Assembly (NCBI GenBank): GCA_017558145.1
Contig: JAFYWF010000030.1
Coordinates: 1 to 47,218, forward strand
DNA length: 47,218 nt
Direction: 5' to 3'
DNA from: Lachnospiraceae bacterium
GTDB lineage: Bacteria; Bacillota; Clostridia; Lachnospirales; Lachnospiraceae
Positions 39,636-47,218 of this stretch are shown here, in pieces. Numbering within the stretch: position 1 is the stretch's first letter; each line of letters opens with the position of its first letter. The notes beneath the pieces were generated by a model. That model saw only the letters and a list, made by a program, of their open reading frames with translations, did no database searches and was not told the DNA's origin. The translations under genes and the position numbers were made by a program.

Positions 39636-40937
39636 CTACAATTCAATAGTCTCTTCCCAATACTGGCCAGTGGATGGATAAAATTCTCCAAATCCTTTGT
39701 CCCAAATTTTTAATTTCATCCGATTGCTGTTTTCCATATAACTTTCTACATGAATTCTGCAATAAGGTACTTTTTGCAATTGTAATCCATGTAATACAAT
39801 CTCTGTTTTTCGTATATTTTTTCCATCCAGCGGAACAATCTTTAATACCAGACGATTGTCCTCATCCAGAATCATATCCCACTCTTTTTTACTATCGTAC
39901 CAGCTGATACCACCATCTAAGATTGCCAAATAGGACGGTGCCCCCTGTCGAATCAATTCCATACCTATATTGGCCTTTAGTTTATCCGTTCCTAAATACA
40001 CATAAGAGGCACTTAATTCATTGGGCTCTATTTTATCTAAAAAACCATAACAAGCCCCCTTACTATAAAGATTATTTCCCAAAAAAACTCTACGTTTTGC
40101 ACATAAAAATCGGACGGATTTGTGATACCATTCTCCTACAAATCCTTCGCCAATTAAATATACGGTAGAGATAATTTTTCCCTCCATATCTTCTTGTACA
40201 AATCGTAAAAACAAGTCATCCCATACATTTTTTTCTTCCGATGTCTTAGGATACTCATCTACCTGCGGAAACTCATCATATTCCTTTTTTTCAATCAACG
40301 TTACCATTGGTTTGGTCTGGCGATTCAGAGTCAATTGATAACTTGTCAGTTTGTTTTGCTGCATTTCGTATAAAACCACCGGATGAGTCCAAAGAGAGCT
40401 ATCAGTATGCAGATTATAGTAAAAGAAACTTTCCTCTTTCCCCATAAATTGAATGTTAATATGAGGAAGTTGAAGATATTCTACCATCTTTCGCAAAATC
40501 TCTACCGTATGCTGATCCAAATTATCCACAGTAAACATAATCCCGGCAAACTTTTCCACCGGTGCTATAAGAGAAAGATACGAAAAGCTACGCTTTACAA
40601 ACAGTGCTAATAGAGCCACGGTTTCGTAAGTCTCTAAATTAACCTCCATTTCCTCTGCCACTTTCGCCTCTTCTAACAAATTGGTTAATAAGATACCACC
40701 TTGTTCCTGTTGTTTTGCCAGCGCCTCTTTTCCTATGAACCAAAGATTCTTATCCTCTTGCTTATAAAGCACAAAAGGAATGTTATACTGTTCCTGACCT
40801 GCCAAAGTGGATAATGTCTGTGGTTCTTTTTCACCAATTTTTTGGTAACTGATTTGTACATGCTGTTTTCCCAGCTCATATCCAATGATATATTTTCCAC
40901 TATTCTTTTTTCGAAAACTGTCTTTTCCAAATAGCAT
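39636..40937 (-). CDS. DUF5716-like protein with actin/Hsp70-type N-terminus
   Basis: The 433-residue protein begins with KYIIGYELGKQHVQISYQK, which has the look of the first phosphate-binding hairpin of the actin/Hsp70 (ASKHA) fold. A later VYLIGEGFVGEWYHK could be the adenosine-binding segment. I recall this type as DUF5716, found beside DUF5717 in Lachnospiraceae. The ATG at 40937 is 7 nt after GGAG; the ATG at 40952 overlaps that site. It lies 15 bases from the giant upstream gene. The function is unknown; nucleotide-dependent assembly is a possibility. Confidence 0.65.
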   Translation of the reverse strand: MLFGKDSFRKKNSGKYIIGYELGKQHVQISYQKIGEKEPQTLSTLAGQEQYNIPFVLYKQEDKNLWFIGKEALAKQQEQGGILLTNLLEEAKVAEEMEVNLETYETVALLALFVKRSFSYLSLIAPVEKFAGIMFTVDNLDQHTVEILRKMVEYLQLPHINIQFMGKEESFFYYNLHTDSSLWTHPVVLYEMQQNKLTSYQLTLNRQTKPMVTLIEKKEYDEFPQVDEYPKTSEEKNVWDDLFLRFVQEDMEGKIISTVYLIGEGFVGEWYHKSVRFLCAKRRVFLGNNLYSKGACYGFLDKIEPNELSASYVYLGTDKLKANIGMELIRQGAPSYLAILDGGISWYDSKKEWDMILDEDNRLVLKIVPLDGKNIRKTEIVLHGLQLQKVPYCRIHVESYMENSNRMKLKIWDKGFGEFYPSTGQYWEETIEL

Positions 40938-40952
40938 GTAGTCTCTCCTCAT

Positions 40953-43900
40953 TTATAGATGAAATACTTTATCTACCACAAATTCTGTTTTCCAATATTC
41001 CTCAACCATCTGCTCCATGGAACCATAATCTTCCAAATTTTGGGCCAGGGACATTTCGTTCAACATCTGATAGCGGCTTGGAACAGCACTTTCCTTTATT
41101 TCCTCTTTTTGCAGAAGTCCACTTCCGGTTAACTGCTCCTGGTTTTGTTGTTCTTCGGTGATATAATACTGTAATTTTTCTCCATAAAAAAGAACAAACT
41201 CCTTCACATAAACACCAAAATACACTTCCTTCATTTCCTCTTTATGATACTCCTCATGCCCTTCCTGGGCTAATTCACGTAAGTAATGAATCATAACTCT
41301 TCTCTTAGGAGCTGTTTTATAGGAAATCAAGGTTTTATCTGCCAAAGCTTCCATGCCCGGCATATGTAAATATTCTTGGATAAAAGGAAGCAACATTTCT
41401 TTTTCAATGACGGCTTCCTGCAAAAATTCCCGAATCACAGTCTCATCAGCCTCTCTACGAGCTTCCTTATTTTCTGCAAAATAACGCAAATACGCCAAAC
41501 GCGTTACCAACGGTAACTGACATCCTCTTTTAAATACTCTTCCAATATCTAAAATCAAATAGGTAGAAATCACTCTATCATCTCTCATATATTCCACAGC
41601 ACGATACGTCAAAAATGCAACTTCTATCTGTGAATCAGGACCGCCTGCCACATAACTTTTGAAAATTTCAGTTTCATCTCCAATGAAAGCCTTCGTAAAC
41701 AAAATCTGGGTAAGAATTCTTTCGCTCAGTGCAAAAGTATCCAATTCAAAATTCATCGCTGCCTTAAATATATCGCGCATTTGTTTGCTACTACCCTTAA
41801 AATGCTGCACCAAATATTGCAACATGGAGGTATCATATTTTCCCTTTTTAAAAGCTGTATAAATATACCAAAGAAGAATTTCCTCTTCTCCTGCCTGCTC
41901 TTCTAACATCTGAGATGAAATTCTTACCAAATCTTTTGCTTGAATATTTTGTGGACCATAGACACGAACAAAATCGTAAGCTTTTCTGGCATATCCTCGA
42001 ACCACCAAATAGTGTATAAATTTATTTCTATACTTTTCAGACACCGAAAACGGAATATATTCTTCCAGACAAGCATCTAATTTTTCCATCCAATCCGCAA
42101 CATAATAAAACTCCATCAACTGTCCACGAATTTCCTGCCTATCCTGACTTTGTATTTTTTCGCATTGACTTAAAAACTTCAAATGTGGTTCTTTTTCCGG
42201 AACAATACTTTCTGATTCCACATTCCCATCACATAAATACAGAGCAAGTCCATAAGAATCCTGCACCCAAGCACGAATATAACCAGCTGTTTTTTCAATA
42301 TTTGTACACGCTTGTAACTGTTCTGCTTCCTGTACTAAAAACCGATTTCCCTTTCGATCCTCCCGTAACACAATATAATCCTTATCATATATCTGAACAT
42401 AGGTATTTTTATGTCCCGGTAAATATACATCCTCTTCCTGAAGCTTCGAATGGAGCACAATCCATTTTTCTCCCGCCTTCAGCTTGGTTTTTAATGCATG
42501 TGTAAACATAACTTTTGCCAATGCTTTGGCATTGTCCTCTGTCATCATTTTGGGAAGAATCATTTGTTCATACAAATAACCCAAATTAGGATCAATTACA
42601 CCACCATGCAATTTTTTCACCAGATATCGTTCCATCCCCGGAGCATAAGTATAATATAAATCCTCTAACTGTTCTTTGTTCTCATACACATAACGATACA
42701 AATAAGCCGCATAATCAGAAGTCATATCGTTTTGATATGAAAAATACAATAATACCATTCTTGGAATATCTATTTTCTTTTCCTGATCTAAAGACATCAT
42801 ATAATACTCATACAAACGAGTAATTTTAATTTCCGCTAATATTGCCTTTTCATACCATACAAAATATTTAGGTCCAATTTTGTTTCCCTTAATCAACAAA
42901 CTACAAATAGCCTGTAATAGTTCCACATTTTCTTCTTCTTTACTAATTGCTGTTAGAAGCTTATACACAGAGAGTGAAAACTCTTTTTCTTTAAATGAAA
43001 GATATTGTATGATTCCTTTGATTTGTTCAGAAAGCATCCCTTTCTTTTGGCCAAATCGTAGAATTCTCAATTCCACTTCCCCCAACTCCATTAACAAAGT
43101 CGGTTGGTAATTCAATAACAACATAGCTTCCGTATACATCACAGGGCTGGTACACCCCTTCATAAACACTTCCTTTAAAAATTCCCATTTCTTTTGAGCA
43201 TGTCCATGTAATTCCTTGGAAAGATACATCCAAAGCCATGCAATCTGCCAACTATCATCATGGTTATAATACAACTGCTGAATTTTTTCTTTTACTTCTA
43301 ACACATAAGCTTTATCTTCTGTAATCAAAGTTGTCAGATACAAATAATATGCATATATAATAGGAGTAGTTTCCTCCTGTATATTTTTCCAGGCACGATC
43401 TAAAAGCCATTTCGCTTCATGATGCTTTTCCTGAGTGATATATAAATGTGCACCGTACAATTTATGAAGCGGATTTCTTTCATCCCCTTTTTGCAATGCT
43501 TCTAAAATTTCTTCGCCTTCCTTTTTAAAGCGTAAAGCTCCCATCTTCTTACTACGAAAATGAATATAGGAATTGGTTAATTTGGAATTTAACCATTTTG
43601 CATTTTTTCGCTTTTCCATTGCCGCTGCCATTCTATGATGTTGATTTTGAGATACTAAAACCGGAAGGGTAAACGATTCATAAGGCGTGAAAAAAATAAT
43701 TTCCCCCCAATTTTTTCCCATATGAAGTTTTTTTACATCTATGTAAATAGAGAGCTTACATACGTTTCCTAAAAAATCATGTTCTGTAAGCTGTTCTTTT
43801 TCTACTGATAAAAAATCGCCCTCTGTTTTTATTCCAAGACTAACATATCCCCAACCTTTTTTTTGAATTTCCAGGTTTTCACAACTCATATCTACTATAT

Positions 43901-44507
43901 TGGTGAACTGCAACTGTGCTTTGTCTATTTCGTAAGTTACCGGCGTTTTTTTATGGATAGCATGCAAAAATTCATCCATATACTGTTCTTGTTTTTTCCC
44001 GGAAAGAGCACGGTAAATATCTCTGTATTTTCGTTCTGCATTCTGTAACACTTCTTCAAATCCGTCAGAAAAATACATATTTAAAGCTTCCTGCCAATTA
44101 CTTCTTGCCAAATTAGTAAAATGAAAAAGATTTTTTATTTCTCCCAGCGAAGAGTCTAATTCCTGTTTTGGCCACGAAAATCGAAATGGAATCTCATATT
44201 CGCCAAAATTAGTAAGCACCACAAAAAAACCACTTATCTCTTCTTCCCGTTCTATACATGAACTGTCAAAAGAATAACTGATTGTTACATGCTCGCTGGT
44301 AAATCCATAATCCTGAACACTAATTCTAGGATCGGATACTAACACTTTTCCTTTAATTGGCTTTCCCGACACACTATCTAGTGAAAAGGAACCTGTCGTA
44401 ATTTCAGGATCTAATTCCTGCTCTATCTCAAGACAAGAGAGTTGCAAAAAGGAAGATTTTTCCTCCTGCATTAGCTTTTCCATTTCTTCTTTCACAGTAA
44501 TCCTCAT
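40953..44507 (-). CDS. Giant helical-repeat protein, DUF5717-like
   Basis: The 1184-residue protein has a beta-rich N-terminal 300 residues (sandwich-like segments such as VTISYSFDSSCIEREEEISG, GWGYVSLGIKTEGDFLSVEK), then about 800 residues of helical repeats like TPR. The size and neighbourhood match what I recall as DUF5717. No signal peptide or membrane helix is seen, so it is probably cytoplasmic. It is first in the leftward four-gene operon (44.5 to 37.5 kb). The ribosome-binding site at 44507 is weak, and an internal ATG further in is possible. Function unknown. Confidence 0.7.
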   Translation of the reverse strand: MRITVKEEMEKLMQEEKSSFLQLSCLEIEQELDPEITTGSFSLDSVSGKPIKGKVLVSDPRISVQDYGFTSEHVTISYSFDSSCIEREEEISGFFVVLTNFGEYEIPFRFSWPKQELDSSLGEIKNLFHFTNLARSNWQEALNMYFSDGFEEVLQNAERKYRDIYRALSGKKQEQYMDEFLHAIHKKTPVTYEIDKAQLQFTNIVDMSCENLEIQKKGWGYVSLGIKTEGDFLSVEKEQLTEHDFLGNVCKLSIYIDVKKLHMGKNWGEIIFFTPYESFTLPVLVSQNQHHRMAAAMEKRKNAKWLNSKLTNSYIHFRSKKMGALRFKKEGEEILEALQKGDERNPLHKLYGAHLYITQEKHHEAKWLLDRAWKNIQEETTPIIYAYYLYLTTLITEDKAYVLEVKEKIQQLYYNHDDSWQIAWLWMYLSKELHGHAQKKWEFLKEVFMKGCTSPVMYTEAMLLLNYQPTLLMELGEVELRILRFGQKKGMLSEQIKGIIQYLSFKEKEFSLSVYKLLTAISKEEENVELLQAICSLLIKGNKIGPKYFVWYEKAILAEIKITRLYEYYMMSLDQEKKIDIPRMVLLYFSYQNDMTSDYAAYLYRYVYENKEQLEDLYYTYAPGMERYLVKKLHGGVIDPNLGYLYEQMILPKMMTEDNAKALAKVMFTHALKTKLKAGEKWIVLHSKLQEEDVYLPGHKNTYVQIYDKDYIVLREDRKGNRFLVQEAEQLQACTNIEKTAGYIRAWVQDSYGLALYLCDGNVESESIVPEKEPHLKFLSQCEKIQSQDRQEIRGQLMEFYYVADWMEKLDACLEEYIPFSVSEKYRNKFIHYLVVRGYARKAYDFVRVYGPQNIQAKDLVRISSQMLEEQAGEEEILLWYIYTAFKKGKYDTSMLQYLVQHFKGSSKQMRDIFKAAMNFELDTFALSERILTQILFTKAFIGDETEIFKSYVAGGPDSQIEVAFLTYRAVEYMRDDRVISTYLILDIGRVFKRGCQLPLVTRLAYLRYFAENKEARREADETVIREFLQEAVIEKEMLLPFIQEYLHMPGMEALADKTLISYKTAPKRRVMIHYLRELAQEGHEEYHKEEMKEVYFGVYVKEFVLFYGEKLQYYITEEQQNQEQLTGSGLLQKEEIKESAVPSRYQMLNEMSLAQNLEDYGSMEQMVEEYWKTEFVVDKVFHL

Positions 44508-44649
44508 TTCAAATCATTTGAATTCAGTATACCATTTTTCTTCTGCTCTTGGCAACTTTCCTACTACTTTTACATATACTCTTATAAAGATATTTTATGG
44601 CGTGTATTTTTATTTTTCAAAATAAAAATACAGCAAAACAGGAGCCCCT

Positions 44650-45879
44650 ATGCCGGATACTTTCCAAGGAAATTTACAGGTGAATGTCACCGTTGAAGGA
44701 CAATTCATCCCCATTGAAAACGCTACCGTTACCATTTACAATACCGGAAATCCGGAACAAATTGTAGAACAGACAACAACCGATTCCTCCGGGCAAACCA
44801 CTCTTTTTCCATTAGCTGCTCCTAATCCGGAATATAGCTTAGAAATCACAGATGAGCAGCCTTATTCTGAATACAACTGCCGTGTAGAAGCCGAGGGGTA
44901 TGAACCCTTTACCGTATCAGCCATGCAAATTTTAGCCGGAATCAATGCTTTGCAAAACATTTCCTTAAGACCTTTATCCCAACGTCTTTTGCCGGAACGT
45001 ACTGTCATTCCTCCACATACTTTATTCGGAGATTATCCTCCCAAGATACCGGAGCCGGAGGTGAAACCCATTGCTGAAAGCGGAGAAATTATATTAAGCC
45101 GTGTTGTAATTCCCGAATATATCATAGTTCATGACGGTCCTCCCGCTGACAATCGTGCTAACAATTACTATGTAACTTATAAAGACTACATAAAAAATGT
45201 AGCTAGTTCCGAAATCTATGCCACTTGGCCTGAAAGTACTATCTATGCCAATGTGTTGGTGATTATGTCATTTACATTAAACCGGGTATATACAGAATAC
45301 TATCGTGGACGTGGCTATGACTTTACCATTACAAGCAGTACTGCTTATGACCAAAAATGGATGAAAGATAGGAACATTTATGAAAATATTGATTATGTAG
45401 TAGACAGTATTTTTAATAATTATCTCTCCCGTCCCGGCATTCGGCAACCAATTTTGACCAGCTACTGTGACGGCAATCGTGTCCAATGCCAGGGATTGAG
45501 CCAATGGGGGTCTAAAGATTTAGGTGATGCCGGTTACAGCGCCATTGATATCATTCATTATTATTATGGCGATGATATGTACATTAATACAGCAGAAGCA
45601 ATCAGCGGTGTTCCTTCTTCCTGGCCGGGTGAAAACTTGACCTTAGGTTCCAGCGGCCAAAAGGTAAGACAAATGCAAGAACAGCTCAATCGCATTGCTC
45701 GTAATTATCCTCTCATCCCCACCGTAACTGCCGATGGCATCTATGGTCCTGCCACTGCCGAAAGTGTTCGTGTATTCCAACAGGTCTTTGATTTGCCTCA
45801 AACCGGTGTGGTAGATTTTGCTACTTGGTATCGTATCTCTGACATCTATGTAGGAGTAACACGAATCGCCGAACCGTAG
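44650..45879 (+). CDS. SpoIID-like protein with peptidoglycan-binding domain
   Basis: The 409-residue protein has three parts. Residues 8-105 form a carboxypeptidase-regulatory-like beta sandwich (TVEGQFIPIENATVTIYN). The middle resembles the SpoIID/LytB amidase-enhancer domain (YIKNVASSEIYATWP, VLVIMSFTLNRVY, QGLSQWGSKDLGDAGYSA, IDIIHYYYGDD). The end is a PG_binding_1 repeat (LGSSGQKVRQMQEQLNRI, ADGIYGPATAESVRVFQ). SpoIID is a lytic transglycosylase of spore engulfment. There is no obvious signal peptide, so export would need another route. The ATG follows AGGAG by 5 nt. It converges on htpG. Confidence 0.8.
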   Translation: MPDTFQGNLQVNVTVEGQFIPIENATVTIYNTGNPEQIVEQTTTDSSGQTTLFPLAAPNPEYSLEITDEQPYSEYNCRVEAEGYEPFTVSAMQILAGINALQNISLRPLSQRLLPERTVIPPHTLFGDYPPKIPEPEVKPIAESGEIILSRVVIPEYIIVHDGPPADNRANNYYVTYKDYIKNVASSEIYATWPESTIYANVLVIMSFTLNRVYTEYYRGRGYDFTITSSTAYDQKWMKDRNIYENIDYVVDSIFNNYLSRPGIRQPILTSYCDGNRVQCQGLSQWGSKDLGDAGYSAIDIIHYYYGDDMYINTAEAISGVPSSWPGENLTLGSSGQKVRQMQEQLNRIARNYPLIPTVTADGIYGPATAESVRVFQQVFDLPQTGVVDFATWYRISDIYVGVTRIAEP

Positions 45880-45883
45880 ACAC

Positions 45884-46063
45884 AAATAAAAAATCCTGAA
45901 AAGTAAAAATTTTAGTTTATATATATCCTACTTGTACGCCTTTGGAAGAACGGCGTATGCGAGCAGAGAACAATCATAAATTGTACTCTGCATGCATACG
46001 ATGTACTTGCAAGAGCGAACAAGGGATATAGAAACTCAAATTTACTTTCAGGATTTTTTATTT
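45884..46063. repeat. 180-bp long imperfect inverted repeat
   Basis: The whole gap between the SpoIID-like gene and htpG is one nested hairpin. Outer arms of about 26-29 bases (AAATAAAAAATCCTGAAA with small bulges), then TATATCC/GGGATATA, CTTGT/ACAAG, and a central hairpin CGTATGC/GCATACG enclosing GCAGAG/CTCTGC and ACAAT/ATTGT. The right arm overlaps the htpG stop codon. T-runs on both sides suggest bidirectional termination, but the size also fits a small non-autonomous element or a structured RNA. Confidence 0.65.
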
Positions 46064-47218
46064 CGTCAAGAGTAACATAATTTCATTACTTCTAAGAACA
46101 AATTTATTCATAGCTTCTGCATCCAATGGTGCATGCTGAATTTTTGCCAAGTCGTAAAGCTGTTCGCAAATCATCTTAGTATTATCATCACCTTCATGTT
46201 CTGTTACATACTGAACCAATGGATGATTTGCATTTAATACTAAGGTTTCGCCTTCTTTTCCGCCAAACATGGACATATCCATTCCCGGCATAGCATACAT
46301 CTTCATCATATCCTGCATACGACGTGTTTCTTCAGATAAAGTAATCATGGAAGCAATCTTTTTATTTTTCAATTTTTCCATTTTAATCTGAATGCCGTCT
46401 TTCTTTAAAGCTTTCTTGAAGAGTTTTCCTAAGCTTTCTGCCTGAGCCGCTAATTCTTCCTGTACTTTTTTGCTTGTTTTTGCTTTAAAAGTATCTGTTA
46501 AGTCTGCATCAATTCGCATAAACTTAATGCCTTCATTTTTTGCTTCTAACTGAGATACGAATGGCTGGTCAATGTTATGTGTTAAAATCACAGCATCCAT
46601 TTTTGCAGCTTTGAACATATTGATGTACTGGCTCTGCTGCTGTTCATCTGTTACGTAGTAGATAACTTTTTCTTTTGTTTCTTCTGTTGTTTCGTCTTCT
46701 ACAACTTCGGCTTCTACCACTTCACCATTTTCATCTACTGCATTTTCACCTTCTACATCGATAGGTTTTACTTCTAAACATTCTGGTAAAGTCATGTATT
46801 TACCGTCTAAGTTTTTGAATAAGATGTAGTCTGTCATTTTGTCACAGAACTTATCATCTTTTAAGCAACCGAATTTAATGAATGGGCTGATATCATCCCA
46901 GTATTTTTCGTATTCTTCTTTTTCTGTTTTACACATTCCGGATAATTTATCCGCAACTTTTTTTGTAATATATTCAGAGATTTTCTTAACAAATCCATCG
47001 TTCTGTAATGCACTTCTGGAAACATTAAGTGGTAAATCCGGACAATCGATAACACCTTTTAAAAGTAATAAGAATTCAGGAATTACTTCTTTGATATTGT
47101 CTGCGATAAATACCTGATTGTTGTATAACTTAATAGTTCCTTCAATGGATTCATATTCCATATTGATTTTAGGGAAGTAAAGAATACCTTTTAAGTTAAA
47201 TGGATAGTCCATATTTAA
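46058..47218 (-). CDS. htpG: Hsp90-family chaperone HtpG, 3' part
   Basis: The open frame continues past the window edge without a start, so only the middle and C-terminal domains are present. NLKGILYFPK (middle-domain tryptophan-loop region), VFIADNIKEVIPEFL and LPLNVSRSALQND are hallmark Hsp90 strings. The end has NANHPLVQYV. An acidic insert (ENAVDENGEVVEAEVVEDE) is typical of clostridial HtpG. It is an ATP-dependent protein-folding chaperone of the cytosol. It is convergent with the SpoIID-like gene and shares the long inverted repeat at its stop codon. Confidence 0.95.
   Translation of the reverse strand, partial: LNMDYPFNLKGILYFPKINMEYESIEGTIKLYNNQVFIADNIKEVIPEFLLLLKGVIDCPDLPLNVSRSALQNDGFVKKISEYITKKVADKLSGMCKTEKEEYEKYWDDISPFIKFGCLKDDKFCDKMTDYILFKNLDGKYMTLPECLEVKPIDVEGENAVDENGEVVEAEVVEDETTEETKEKVIYYVTDEQQQSQYINMFKAAKMDAVILTHNIDQPFVSQLEAKNEGIKFMRIDADLTDTFKAKTSKKVQEELAAQAESLGKLFKKALKKDGIQIKMEKLKNKKIASMITLSEETRRMQDMMKMYAMPGMDMSMFGGKEGETLVLNANHPLVQYVTEHEGDDNTKMICEQLYDLAKIQHAPLDAEAMNKFVLRSNEIMLLLTK

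Overview
This is an AT-rich Firmicutes window, most likely from Lachnospiraceae (Clostridia). The evidence is the Tn916-type int/xis pair, strong AGGAGG ribosome-binding sites, the DUF5716/DUF5717-like operon and the general gene complement. No rRNA or tRNA genes are visible.

Region 1 (about 1-20.2 kb) is a defence island on an integrative element. A Tn916-family integrase and excisionase lie at the left edge and read outward. I see no relaxase or transfer genes. A first cassette (2.8-5.5 kb) holds a HEPN-motif protein, two nuclease-like proteins and a small unknown, and it is flanked by imperfect direct copies of a palindrome. A long leftward operon (15.9 to 5.76 kb) follows. It encodes a ribbon-helix-helix regulator, two 5-methylcytosine methyltransferases, an McrB-like AAA+ protein and a LlaJI/McrC-like nuclease, together a LlaJI-type restriction system. 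It continues with a third cytosine methyltransferase, a protein carrying two GHKL ATPase modules, and a response-regulator receiver fused to a HEPN-motif domain. A divergent HNH endonuclease shares its N-terminal domain with the McrB-like subunit. Beyond it lies a predicted small RNA with its own promoter, two tandem 54-nt covarying hairpins and a terminator. This RNA is tail-to-tail with two adjacent HEPN-like genes. The RNA/HEPN module and the methyltransferase-GHKL-receiver/HEPN module are the two best candidates for undescribed systems.

Region 2 (20.4-27.3 kb) is accessory DNA. It holds a MazG-like pyrophosphohydrolase with a GIY-YIG/DUF2075 helicase, then a regulated cluster: XRE regulator, AAA+ ATPase behind a Shine-Dalgarno-sequestering hairpin, ORF6N protein, degenerate Fic-like protein, zinc-ribbon protein, metallophosphoesterase, a 40-residue membrane peptide and an EF-hand protein. 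A duplicated promoter block and a shared palindromic motif link the two ends of this cluster.

Region 3 (27.3-47.2 kb) looks like ordinary chromosome: two chemotaxis-receptor-like proteins, a NucA-like nuclease, a metallophosphoesterase pseudogene, an auxin-efflux-type transporter, an inositol-phosphatase-family protein, an SDR, a TIR/SLATT-like membrane protein, a FucO-like alcohol dehydrogenase behind a consensus promoter, a DUF5716/DUF5717-like operon, a SpoIID-like peptidoglycan-binding protein, and the 3' part of htpG. Start codons were chosen from ribosome-binding-site spacing. Family names come from motif recognition and were not checked against databases.
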